Origin: Pelotalea chapellei
Lineage (GTDB): Bacteria; Desulfobacterota; Desulfuromonadia; Geobacterales; Pseudopelobacteraceae
Direction: 5' to 3'
DNA length: 64,000 nucleotides
Assembly (NCBI RefSeq): GCF_018531195.1
Contig: NZ_JAHDYS010000008.1
Coordinates: 124,001 to 188,000, forward strand
Shown: positions 54,413 through 61,635 of the stretch, piece after piece
How the letters are laid out: each line of letters begins with the position of its first letter
Position numbering within the stretch: the stretch's first letter is position 1
The notes under the pieces: generated by a model
Seen by the model: only the letters and a program-made list of their open reading frames with translations
What the model was told of the DNA's origin: nothing
The model's database searches: none
Program-made: the position numbers and the translations under genes

Positions 54413-54853
54413 TTACTCAATCGGCGACGTTTCAACTTTAAAAACCCAGAGCCTGGTGCCGCAGAAACTGATCAGCATGGTGAATACGGTCGCAACAACC
54501 TTGGCAGGCAGGAGAGGGACATGCAGTTGTGAGTGGAAGAGGTAGACAAGCAGAACGGAAATCGCCAGTGCTGACAGATTGATTGTTATGAATCGCGCCA
54601 CCTCGGCTGCAGTAATCTCTGCTGTGCGGAATGTCCAGTATTTGTTGAAAAAATAGCTGTTGATAATCCCACAACCATAAGAAAAGATTTGTGCAAGCAG
54701 ATATGCGACTCCCATGGCATTCAATGCAAAAAAAAGGCTGAAATCAATTAACGTGTTCAGTACTCCAACCAGATTGAATCTGATTAACTGTCGGACAATT
54801 TCCGATAACCTAGTCGTTTGTCCTATAACCTTCTCTGTTTTGCACTTTTTCAT
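54413..54853 (-). CDS. GtrA family membrane protein
   Basis: A 146-residue protein with four membrane helices and the family pattern LIRFNLVGVLNTLIDFSLFFAL, then YFFNKYWTFR in the second loop. GtrA proteins are thought to flip polyprenyl-phosphate-linked sugars or support their use. It lies 10 bases upstream of the GT-C gene on the same strand, so the two are probably one unit serving the same donor as the GT2 protein. Confidence 0.88.
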   Translation of the reverse strand: MKKCKTEKVIGQTTRLSEIVRQLIRFNLVGVLNTLIDFSLFFALNAMGVAYLLAQIFSYGCGIINSYFFNKYWTFRTAEITAAEVARFITINLSALAISVLLVYLFHSQLHVPLLPAKVVATVFTMLISFCGTRLWVFKVETSPIE

Positions 54854-54916
54854 GCTATTTAATATACCTCATACTCGAAATATTTCCGATAAGTCCTGTT
54901 TTAATGTTTACCATCC

Positions 54917-54944
54917 TTGACATGAATCATCCTGCCAGTAAAAT
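54917..54944 (+). promoter_or_regulatory. Sigma-70 promoter of the Pro/Thr-rich cytochrome gene
   Basis: Consensus TTGACA (54917-54922) and TAAAAT (54939-54944) are spaced by 16 bases, about 87 bases upstream of the ATG. The leader between them contains a CACC/GGTG hairpin near 54989-55001. Confidence 0.65.
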
Positions 54945-55030
54945 TTTAACTGTTATTGCAGGGCAAAATTCAACTGTCAGAGTTGCAACACACCTTCAGG
55001 GTGGACAACAACTAAAAAGGGAGGTACGGC

Positions 55031-55570
55031 ATGGTAAAAAGGATAACGCAATTACTGGCTCTTATGATGTGTCTAGGTAGTATGCAATTAGGAACGGTTG
55101 CTGTTGCTGATGATGATTACAGGCAGGGCAGGGCAACCGGCGGGTACTCTGATGATAATGACAGGGATGGAGACAGGGACGGGGACAGGGACAGGGAAGG
55201 TAGAAGAAAACCAAGGAGAACTCCAAGGCCAACAGCAACTCCAACAGCAACTCCGACTCCAAGGCCAACAGCCACACCAACAGCTACGCCAACACCGACA
55301 GCAACACCAAGGCCAACGGCCACACCGACGGCCACACCGACAGCTACTCCAACACCAACGCCAACTCCGAGACCGACAGCAACACCAACTCCGACACCGG
55401 CACTTGATGGCGCAGCGCTATACAACACGAACTGCGCAGGTTGTCATGGCACAAGTATGCGCGGCAGATCAGCCTCCAGCATTCAAGACGCCATCAACAG
55501 CAACAAAGGCGGCATGGGCTTCCTCAGAACCCTCACGCCGGCGCAGATCACAGCTATCTCACAGTTCTGA
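55031..55570 (+). CDS. Exported monoheme c-type cytochrome with a Pro/Thr-rich linker
   Basis: A 179-residue secreted protein. Signal peptide residues 1-26, then an acidic Asp/Arg region (residues ~28-60), then about 60 residues of [12 protein letters not shown]-type repeats (residues ~62-123), and a short C-terminal cytochrome domain with CAGCH (C135, C138, H139). A Met ligand may be in GTSMRG or GGMGF. The rigid linker probably projects the heme away from its anchor. Only one heme is present, unlike the multiheme cytochromes usual in Geobacter. GGGAGG precedes the ATG. A second small cytochrome gene follows. Confidence 0.85.
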   Translation: MVKRITQLLALMMCLGSMQLGTVAVADDDYRQGRATGGYSDDNDRDGDRDGDRDREGRRKPRRTPRPTATPTATPTPRPTATPTATPTPTATPRPTATPTATPTATPTPTPTPRPTATPTPTPALDGAALYNTNCAGCHGTSMRGRSASSIQDAINSNKGGMGFLRTLTPAQITAISQF

Positions 55571-55594
55571 TCACAGCAACATGGTCTTACCAAG

Positions 55595-55622
55595 CCCTCC
55601 TCTCTCAGGGGAGGGTTTTTTT
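55595..55622 (+). terminator. Terminator after the Pro/Thr-rich cytochrome gene
   Basis: CCCTCC (55595-55600) pairs with GGAGGG (55610-55615), extended by a further C/G pair, followed by seven T. Confidence 0.88.
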
Positions 55623-55730
55623 GTGTCCGCTACCGAATATCTTTCCAAATAAGATCAACTCAGCAAAAACCTCAATAAGTGATCCCGGTTACATTGCCAT
55701 TTCACTCTCTGTAGTACCTTGACTTAGCAG

Positions 55731-55806
55731 TCACCGCTACCCGTGAAACCCCAGTTGCAAGGCTGGATTCCCCAGCCTGAGGTGTTTCATCACGGTGATC
55801 AGCGGT
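55731..55806 (+). ncRNA. Candidate structured leader RNA upstream of the mini-cytochrome gene
   Basis: Nested helices: ACCGCT (55733-55738) with AGCGGT (55801-55806); CCGTG (55741-55745) with CACGG (55791-55795), continued by AAAC with GTTT (55746-55749 / 55784-55787); and GGCTGG (55761-55766) with CCAGCC (55772-55777). All lie between the previous terminator and the cytochrome start, 34 bases from the ATG. It does not match the GEMM or cobalamin riboswitch consensus I know. Function is inferred from structure only. Confidence 0.4.
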
Positions 55807-55839
55807 ATATCCAAGCCAAGGAATAATGGAGAGAGATAT

Positions 55840-56097
55840 ATGTTCACCAGATCAAAAAGATTCTTAACTGTATGCAGTGTCGCCAGTCTTCTTGTTACAG
55901 GGTTTGCTTCCGCCGGTTCAGCCGCTTCTGCTCAATCCTGGAGCCTCTATAATCAATCCTGTTTTGCCTGCCATGGCATTTCCAAACAAGGCAAATCACC
56001 TTTTGCTATCCAGAACGCCGTGAATAATGTGGTATCAATGTCATCGATGAAGTCGCTTGCCGCCGGGCAGATTGCAGCCATTGCCGCCGGCCGATAG
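55840..56097 (+). CDS. Small exported monoheme c-type cytochrome
   Basis: An 85-residue protein: signal peptide (cut near SAASA, residue ~31) and a minimal cytochrome c domain with CFACH (C41, C44, H45) and methionine residues in VSMSSMKSLAAGQ as possible axial ligand. The arrangement NQSCFACHG, then AIQNAV and LAAGQIAAIA repeats the C-terminal pattern of the preceding cytochrome ([21 protein letters not shown]), so the two are related. The start at 55840 has GGAGAG upstream. A possible structured leader precedes it. Confidence 0.82.
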   Translation: MFTRSKRFLTVCSVASLLVTGFASAGSAASAQSWSLYNQSCFACHGISKQGKSPFAIQNAVNNVVSMSSMKSLAAGQIAAIAAGR

Positions 56098-56134
56098 AGA
56101 ATAGCAGAAAACATAATCGTAGCTGTAACACTGA

Positions 56135-56161
56135 GCCCTCCCTTTGCGGAGGGCTTTTTTT
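56135..56161 (+). terminator. Terminator after the small cytochrome gene
   Basis: GCCCTCC (56135-56141) pairs with GGAGGGC (56148-56154) around a 6-base loop, followed by seven T. Confidence 0.92.
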
Positions 56162-56168
56162 GTGAGAG

Positions 56169-56196
56169 TTGCTTAATAAAATGTTGCGGATATAAT
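56169..56196 (+). promoter_or_regulatory. Sigma-70-like promoter of the tolC-like gene
   Basis: TTGCTT (56169-56174) and TATAAT (56191-56196) are spaced by 16 bases, 50 bases upstream of the ATG. Confidence 0.6.
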
Positions 56197-56245
56197 CTTT
56201 CTTGAATCTCTGAATAGTCGACTCCCGACAAAAAGGATCAGAAAG

Positions 56246-57769
56246 ATGGCAATCGCAAAAATTGCATGTGGAATAATTCTTGTGGCAACGGGAACCGCCT
56301 GTTGTGAAGAGTGGCCTGAAACTGTTGACAAGATAAACATTACCAGGGATTTCGCTCTTCAGATGGCCATTCGCAGAAATATCGACATCAAATTAGAATC
56401 GCTCAGCTCCGCTGCTGCCGAGATAGATGTCCTGAGGAGCCATAGCATTTATGACCCGGTTTTTAATGCATCATCTAATGGCGGAATATCGTATGTGCCC
56501 GGAGATCCTTTCTCACGGACCTCAACAATGACCTCTTCGATCGGTTTGAGCCAATATCTCTTTACAGGGGGAACACTCGCTGCCACCACGCAAACGGGCT
56601 TTACAGCTGTCGAAACAGAGCCGCCCGGATCAGCCCCCACTAATTGGCTATCTTCAGTGGGATTGACTTTTTCACAACCGCTTCTGAAAAATGCGGGCAG
56701 GGAAATAACCAATCTGGGTATTACGTTGGCTGAAATTTCACTAGAAGATTCAATGGAAAGATTTCGGGGGGTCAACACCGATACCGCATTGTCTGTAATT
56801 AATTCGTATAACCGAGTGTACACCTTGCAGCAGATTCTGGAGACACGTATAGCGGCGATGAATTCGGCGCAGAACCTGCTTATTGAGATTGACAAGAGGG
56901 AACAGCAGGGGCCTTTGCAGGGGATGGAAAGAGCCAATGCCGCCTATGCTCTTGCCCAGCGTCGCAGGGATCTTGTCGATGCGGAACGCAATATTATTGA
57001 CCAGGAAGCCAGCCTCCGCTACCTGATCGGCCTTGATGCAAAAACCCGCATAATTCCTCTTGATCCTCCTTCCGATGCTGAACTGCAGGAGACAGAGGAA
57101 CAGGCGATACAGACGGCACTGGAATTGCGACCCGAGTTGAGGGAGCTCAGGCTGACGTTAAAAGCAACCGAGCTGCAGGAGCGGATTGCACGGCATCAAA
57201 CACTGCCTGATCTTTTTTTTACGGTCAGCGGAGGGCTCAGCGGAACAAGTAACACGTTTGAAAATAGTTATCAGCAGATTGGAGAACGTGCCTCACGTTT
57301 CTGGACAGGCGGGATGGTATTGAATGTTCCAATCGGGAATACTGCGGCCGAGAATGACTATCGTAGAAGCAAGATCAGAACAGAGCAGGTGAAAAACCAG
57401 ATTGAAAGTCTCAGCTGGAGAATACGTAACGATATCGAAGCAGATTTCAGGGCACTCATCTCTGCGCGGCTGCAGAGACAGATAAGCGGCCAGGCGCGGC
57501 AATTTGCCGTTCAGCGCCTTGAGGAGTATCGAAAAAATAATCAGTTGGGTACTCCTACTGCCACATTGCAAGATGTTATTAATGCGGAAAATGATTTGAC
57601 TGCTGCCCGAAATACCCAATTGGAGGCAGCAGAAACTTTTGCCGCTGCCATTGCCAGACTCTGGCGCGACATGGGCGTGCTTCTGGAACGACAAGGTCTT
57701 TATCCTCAGAAACGTCCCGGAAAGAAACTGATCGCGTCGCAGTCACCTTCCGTGCGAATCGTACCTTAA
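56246..57769 (+). CDS. TolC family outer-membrane efflux protein
   Basis: A 507-residue outer-membrane protein with a signal peptide (to ~residue 20) and two repeats of the long alpha-barrel plus beta-strand layout of TolC family proteins (ALQMAIRRNIDIKLES near the start, QPLLKNAGREITN, then ALELRPELRELRLTLKATELQERI in the second repeat). It would form the exit duct of an efflux pump or type I exporter. No membrane-fusion protein or pump gene is next to it. It overlaps the convergent DinB gene by four bases. Confidence 0.88.
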   Translation: MAIAKIACGIILVATGTACCEEWPETVDKINITRDFALQMAIRRNIDIKLESLSSAAAEIDVLRSHSIYDPVFNASSNGGISYVPGDPFSRTSTMTSSIGLSQYLFTGGTLAATTQTGFTAVETEPPGSAPTNWLSSVGLTFSQPLLKNAGREITNLGITLAEISLEDSMERFRGVNTDTALSVINSYNRVYTLQQILETRIAAMNSAQNLLIEIDKREQQGPLQGMERANAAYALAQRRRDLVDAERNIIDQEASLRYLIGLDAKTRIIPLDPPSDAELQETEEQAIQTALELRPELRELRLTLKATELQERIARHQTLPDLFFTVSGGLSGTSNTFENSYQQIGERASRFWTGGMVLNVPIGNTAAENDYRRSKIRTEQVKNQIESLSWRIRNDIEADFRALISARLQRQISGQARQFAVQRLEEYRKNNQLGTPTATLQDVINAENDLTAARNTQLEAAETFAAAIARLWRDMGVLLERQGLYPQKRPGKKLIASQSPSVRIVP

Positions 57770-58278
57770 TCTGCTTTTCCCGTGAGATAAGGGAGGTTTG
57801 CAGGCCACAATCCCATTACCTGCCGTACCAGCGCCAGTTCGCCGATATGATAGGCATTATGATCAGCAGCGGTAAGTATTTCGCGGAAGATTGTGTAAGA
57901 AGGAGCGTGGGGTAGCGGAGCGAACAGCTCGGTGTGCGGGTCCAGAACGATTTCCTTCAGCGAGTGAAGATCTGAAAGTACCTCCTCCAGGGTCTTCAGC
58001 CAGCCCTCTTCGTCAGTCTGTGCATCCGGAGAGGGACGATATCCCAGAGGATAATCAGGCGAAATGTGCAGCGGGTTGCGAATGAATTCCAGGATGTCCC
58101 ACTGGGCGATACGGATGTGCTCCACGAAATGCCATAGCGAATAGGGGGTGCGTGGCGGCTTGTCGTTGATCCGAGGCAGCGGGATCTCTGCAACTACCTC
58201 TTCGAAGCTCATATGAGCATGTTCTCCCGACAAAAGTGCCACCAGTTCGCTTCGCAGAACCTCATTTTCTCTCTTCAT
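57766..58278 (-). CDS. DinB family protein (metal-dependent four-helix bundle)
   Basis: A 170-residue protein of the DinB/YfiT-like fold. The metal-binding histidines are seen in YSLWHFVEHIRIAQWD and in TAADHNAYHIGELALVR. Family members include thiol S-transferases (bacillithiol, mycothiol) and detoxifying enzymes, but the substrate here is unknown. The start at 58278 has GGAGGAG directly upstream, inside the end of the zinc-ribbon gene, so it is translationally coupled to it. The GTG at 58284 is less likely. Confidence 0.85.
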   Translation of the reverse strand: MKRENEVLRSELVALLSGEHAHMSFEEVVAEIPLPRINDKPPRTPYSLWHFVEHIRIAQWDILEFIRNPLHISPDYPLGYRPSPDAQTDEEGWLKTLEEVLSDLHSLKEIVLDPHTELFAPLPHAPSYTIFREILTAADHNAYHIGELALVRQVMGLWPANLPYLTGKAD

Positions 58279-58280
58279 CG

Positions 58281-58463
58281 TCACTCCTCCTGCGTCTCCC
58301 TTCTTCTCCGCGCTTTAAGACCGCAGAGCGGGCAGCGCTTCTCCGCAACTTCCCGCTCGCAGACATCACACCAATATTGGGGAGTGTTCCACTCTTCGCA
58401 TCCCTCGCAGAACTTTGCATTTCCATTATTGATGCAGCCGCACTTCCCGCTCTTCTTGTCCAT
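58281..58463 (-). CDS. Small double zinc-ribbon protein
   Basis: A 60-residue protein with four cysteine pairs (CGC, CEGC, CDVC, CPLC), which fit two zinc ribbons, and a basic tail (KARRRRETQ). GAGGGAGAC precedes the ATG, and its stop lies two bases before the DinB start. No known family is assigned. The close coupling suggests it works with, or is regulated with, the DinB-fold protein, possibly as a nucleic-acid or protein adaptor. Confidence 0.6.
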   Translation of the reverse strand: MDKKSGKCGCINNGNAKFCEGCEEWNTPQYWCDVCEREVAEKRCPLCGLKARRRRETQEE

Positions 58464-58673
58464 GTCTCCCTCTACGGCTCTGGTGACAGTTTCCCGGAGG
58501 CCGGACTCATCGATCGATCTCTTTTCACGTGTGATGTTTCAATTATACGCCCTGATGGACAAAAGTGGATATCCCACTGGATATTGCATGGGATGGTTTC
58601 GGCGCTTGAACATACATCAGCCGTCACTTATACTCATCCTTGTTGCTCACCAATAAAGATACGGAGATATTCT

Positions 58674-58889
58674 ATGGAACTTGACCTGGACTCGTTGCGA
58701 AAATTGCTCAGCAAAGGAAGTGACGAAATCGAAAGGAGCGTTGCAGGAACCGGCTATCTGGCCAGAACCGTCATCGGTGTCGGTACGTTTTTGCTGGACA
58801 ACGAGGGTAATGTCGATCTTCTGTCCGCCAAGCAACGGGTGACCTATGAAAGGTTTATCGAGCCGCTTTTGGGAAAGACTTCTCGTTAA
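58674..58889 (+). CDS. Small hypothetical protein
   Basis: A 71-residue protein starting at 58674 after CGGAGA. It is helical at the start (LDSLRKLLSKGSDEIERSV), has a glycine/hydrophobic middle (GTGYLARTVIGVGTFLLD) and ends FIEPLLGKT. No signal peptide, no cysteines and no family recognised. A perfect hairpin terminator follows 36 bases after the stop, supporting a real gene. Confidence 0.55.
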   Translation: MELDLDSLRKLLSKGSDEIERSVAGTGYLARTVIGVGTFLLDNEGNVDLLSAKQRVTYERFIEPLLGKTSR

Positions 58890-58924
58890 TTGCTTCATTG
58901 AAGTACCTCGGAAATAACCACGCT

Positions 58925-58964
58925 AAAACATTAAGGCGACCAATTCAGGTCGCCTTAATGTTTT
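58925..58964. terminator. Bidirectional terminator with 17 bp perfect stem
   Basis: AAAACATTAAGGCGACC (58925-58941) pairs perfectly with 58948-58964 around AATTCA. Flanking A/T runs suit both strands, and the genes on either side converge. Confidence 0.93.
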
Positions 58965-58981
58965 AAAATTGAAAGATGGTT

Positions 58982-59341
58982 TTATGGTTTTGCAAAATTA
59001 ACAGCGCCATACCAGTCCACCAGGACAGCCGGTTCATTCCCCACAACCCAGGCATCATGATTCTCGGGAAGGTTGGAAACATCTCCCGGGCCCAGATCAA
59101 ATTCGGTGCCATCGGCCATCCGGACATGAACATGTCCTGAGACTAAATATTGAAAATGGGGAGCCGTGCACCATTCGGTGCCGGCAATCGGTTTCACATC
59201 CTCTGACCAGCGCCAGCCCGGTTCCAGAATCATTCTGCCGACTGTGCCGCCCGAAATGTTGACCAGTTCCACTTTGCCATGATTGAAAGTCCGGACTTCG
59301 TCCGGGCTGTTGAAGTGCTTCCATTCAGCTTTGGTTGCCAT
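58982..59341 (-). CDS. Single-domain cupin protein
   Basis: A 119-residue protein with one cupin barrel (residues ~30-112): WRWSEDVKPIAGTEWCTAPHFQYLVSGHVHV, where the His/Glu metal ligands are partly replaced, and DLGPGDVSNLPENHDAWVVGNEP. The motif suggests a small-molecule binding or isomerase-type protein, no specific substrate. GAAAGGGGG precedes the ATG. Confidence 0.83.
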   Translation of the reverse strand: MATKAEWKHFNSPDEVRTFNHGKVELVNISGGTVGRMILEPGWRWSEDVKPIAGTEWCTAPHFQYLVSGHVHVRMADGTEFDLGPGDVSNLPENHDAWVVGNEPAVLVDWYGAVNFAKP

Positions 59342-59487
59342 GACAGTTGCCCCCTTTCGTTTGATCTCCCTCTACCTGAATTATACGCCCTTTCTATCAT
59401 TTTAACCTCTGGCACCCTTCTATAGGCTTGAACTTTTGGTTCCAAATGGATGACAATAATCAGGATTGCCAGGAGAAGGAGGAAGGC

Positions 59488-60015
59488 TTGAAAAAGATAA
59501 TCCAGATCATCATGTCATTGATGCTTCTTGTTGGATGTTCCAGTGGCAAGGATTGGCGCACTGCCAGTCGTGAGTCTGCCGGGATAGCCCCGGATCCTCA
59601 CCTGAAAGAAGCTGTGTTGCAGGTCTACGGCGCTCCTACCTGGGGGTGGCGTGGCTGGTTTGCCATCCACACCTGGATCGCTGCCAAGCGCTCCGCTGAG
59701 ACTGAATACACGGTTTATGAGGTCATCGGCTGGCGTCTGTATCGAGGTCTGCCAGTGATCCGCATCGAAAAGGATCTGCCTGACCGTTATTGGTTCGGGG
59801 AGCGCCCGAGGCTGCTCCGGGAGCACCGGGGGGACGGGGTAGATCAGCTGATAGCAAAGGTGGACAAAGCGGCCCGCGCCTATCCCTGGCCGACGACTTA
59901 CGAAGCTTTCCCAGGCCCAAACAGCAATACCTTCATTGCCTGGATTGGGCGACAGGTGCCGGAGCTTCGTTTGGAACTGCCTTTTTCAGCGATTGGCAGC
60001 GGTTATGGAAGCTGA
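59488..60015 (+). CDS. DUF3750-family lipoprotein
   Basis: A 175-residue lipoprotein starting at a TTG preceded by AGGAGG at 6 bases; the lipobox LLVGC puts the lipid cysteine at residue 17. The mature part has VLQVYGAPTWGWRGWFAIHTWIA and RVYEVIGWRLYRG-type patterns, then YPWPTTYEAFPGPNSNTFIAWI, as in DUF3750 proteins. The function is unknown; an envelope role is likely. A terminator follows. Confidence 0.75.
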   Translation: MKKIIQIIMSLMLLVGCSSGKDWRTASRESAGIAPDPHLKEAVLQVYGAPTWGWRGWFAIHTWIAAKRSAETEYTVYEVIGWRLYRGLPVIRIEKDLPDRYWFGERPRLLREHRGDGVDQLIAKVDKAARAYPWPTTYEAFPGPNSNTFIAWIGRQVPELRLELPFSAIGSGYGS

Positions 60016-60100
60016 CAGGCAGATTTGAGGTCTTGTTGCCGAAGCATGGCTAATGAATTGCCTGGCAGGTTGTAACATGGTACATTCGGTTTCGCGTCTG

Positions 60101-60131
60101 AACCACAGGGAGACACTCTGTGGTTTTTTTG
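60101..60131 (+). terminator. Terminator between the DUF3750 gene and dbpA
   Basis: AACCACAG (60101-60108) pairs with CTGTGGTT (60118-60125) around a 9-base loop, followed by five T. It lies in front of the dbpA start at 60159 and argues against an upstream start for that gene. Confidence 0.85.
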
Positions 60132-60158
60132 CGGGCGCAGAATGAGGAGAATCATCTT

Positions 60159-61538
60159 ATGAACCCGGCAGCATTTTCATCGCTCCACCTGAAAACCCCC
60201 ATGCTCAAGAACCTGCACTCCCTCGGCTATGCCGAAATGACGCCGGTTCAGGCCCATAGTCTACCGCTGATATTGGCGGGCAAAGATGTAATCGCCAAGG
60301 CAAAGACCGGCAGTGGCAAGACCGCCGCCTTTGGCATCGGCCTGCTGACACATCTGGAGGTTGCCTCTCTGGGGGTGCAAGCTTTGGTACTCTGTCCGAC
60401 ACGTGAGCTGGCCGATCAGGTCGGCAAGGAGTTGCGGCGCCTGGCACGTTTTACAGAGAACATCAGAATCCTGACCGTCTGCGGCGGAGTACCCTTTGGC
60501 CCTCAATTGAGCGCCCTGCAGCATGGAGCCCATGTGGTAGTGGGCACTCCCGGCCGTCTGCTGGATCATCTGCGCCGTGAAAGTCTCGATCTCTCTTCCT
60601 TGCGCACTTTGGTGCTGGATGAGGCGGACCGCATGCTGGACATGGGGTTTCAGGAGGATATCGCTGCGCTGATTGCAGCCATCCCGCCTAAAAGGCAGAC
60701 CCTGCTGTTTTCCGCAACTTATCCTGATTCGATAACTGAAATGAGTGCTGAAATACAGCATGAGCCGGTGGAGGTCAGCGTTGATGAGGCCCATGACGAG
60801 GGCTCGATCGAACAGATCTTTTATGAGGTGGACCCTGACCAGCGCAGCGAGGCGGTAGCCCGCATTCTGGGCCACTATCGTCCGGAATCGACCCTGGTCT
60901 TCTGCAACACAAGGCAGGAGTGCCAGGACCTGGCTGATATGCTGGTTAAGCGCGGATTCACTGCACTGGCTATTCATGGTGACCTGGAACAGCGTGAGCG
61001 GGACCAGGTGCTGGTCCGTTTTGCCAATAAGAGCGCATCGGTGCTGGTGGCAACCGATGTTGCTGCCAGGGGTCTGGATATCAAGGAACTTCCGGCAGTG
61101 ATCAATTATGAGCTGTCACGCAATCCGGAGGTTCACACCCACCGCATTGGTCGTACCGGTCGAGCCGGTGAGCAGGGTTTGGCGATAAGTTTGGTAACTT
61201 TACGGGAGTCCCGTCGGGTCAGCGCCATCGAAGAGGGGCTGGGCAGCACGATCACCCGCGGAGAATTGGCAGGATTGACGGCAACAGGCAGGCCCCAGGC
61301 ACCATCTATGGTGACCATTTGCATTGATGGTGGCCGTAAAAACAAGCTGCGGCCCGGAGATATTCTGGGCGCTCTGACCGGTGAAGGGGGCATAGCCGGG
61401 AGCGAGGTCGGCAAAATTGATGTGTTCGATTTTCATACCTATGTCGCAATCATGCGGCAGAGTATTGACCAAGCATTGAGATGTCTGGGACAGAACAGGA
61501 TCAAGGGGCGTTTTTTCAAGGTGCGTCGAACGGGGTGA
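60159..61538 (+). CDS. dbpA: ATP-dependent RNA helicase DbpA
   Basis: A 459-residue DEAD-box helicase acting on 23S rRNA in ribosome assembly. The motifs are complete: AKAKTGSGKTAAFG, PTRELAD, TPGRLLDHL, VLDEADRMLDMGF, SAT, and the HRIGRTGRAGEQG end. The C-terminal ~75 residues (PGDILGALTGEGGI, VFDFHTYVAIM, KGRFFKVRR) are the DbpA RNA-recognition domain that binds hairpin 92. The start at 60159 has GAGGAG upstream. Confidence 0.93.
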   Translation: MNPAAFSSLHLKTPMLKNLHSLGYAEMTPVQAHSLPLILAGKDVIAKAKTGSGKTAAFGIGLLTHLEVASLGVQALVLCPTRELADQVGKELRRLARFTENIRILTVCGGVPFGPQLSALQHGAHVVVGTPGRLLDHLRRESLDLSSLRTLVLDEADRMLDMGFQEDIAALIAAIPPKRQTLLFSATYPDSITEMSAEIQHEPVEVSVDEAHDEGSIEQIFYEVDPDQRSEAVARILGHYRPESTLVFCNTRQECQDLADMLVKRGFTALAIHGDLEQRERDQVLVRFANKSASVLVATDVAARGLDIKELPAVINYELSRNPEVHTHRIGRTGRAGEQGLAISLVTLRESRRVSAIEEGLGSTITRGELAGLTATGRPQAPSMVTICIDGGRKNKLRPGDILGALTGEGGIAGSEVGKIDVFDFHTYVAIMRQSIDQALRCLGQNRIKGRFFKVRRTG

Positions 61539-61582
61539 TTGCCAACCTGGAACTGCTATGACAACATGCTGAATAGAAATGG

Positions 61583-61609
61583 AAAAGGCGGCCAATCGGT
61601 CGCCTTTTT
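61583..61609 (+). terminator. Terminator after dbpA
   Basis: AAAAGGCGGCC (61583-61593) pairs with GGTCGCCTTTT (61598-61608), one wobble pair, then T. Same family as the terminator after the DUF6178 gene. Confidence 0.88.
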
Positions 61610-61635
61610 GCTTGGAGAAAAGTAGTTAAATAAAA

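Noticed and set aside
55200-55400. Repeated short units that could look like a CRISPR or tandem DNA repeat
   Set aside because: The units are imperfect 6-12 base repeats in frame that encode the Thr-Pro linker of a cytochrome; there are no spacers. The antisense Gly-Val frame is a shadow.
55640-55840. GEMM (cyclic dinucleotide) riboswitch
   Set aside because: The characteristic GGCAAACC/GNRA loop and receptor sequence are missing, so only an unassigned structured leader is reported.
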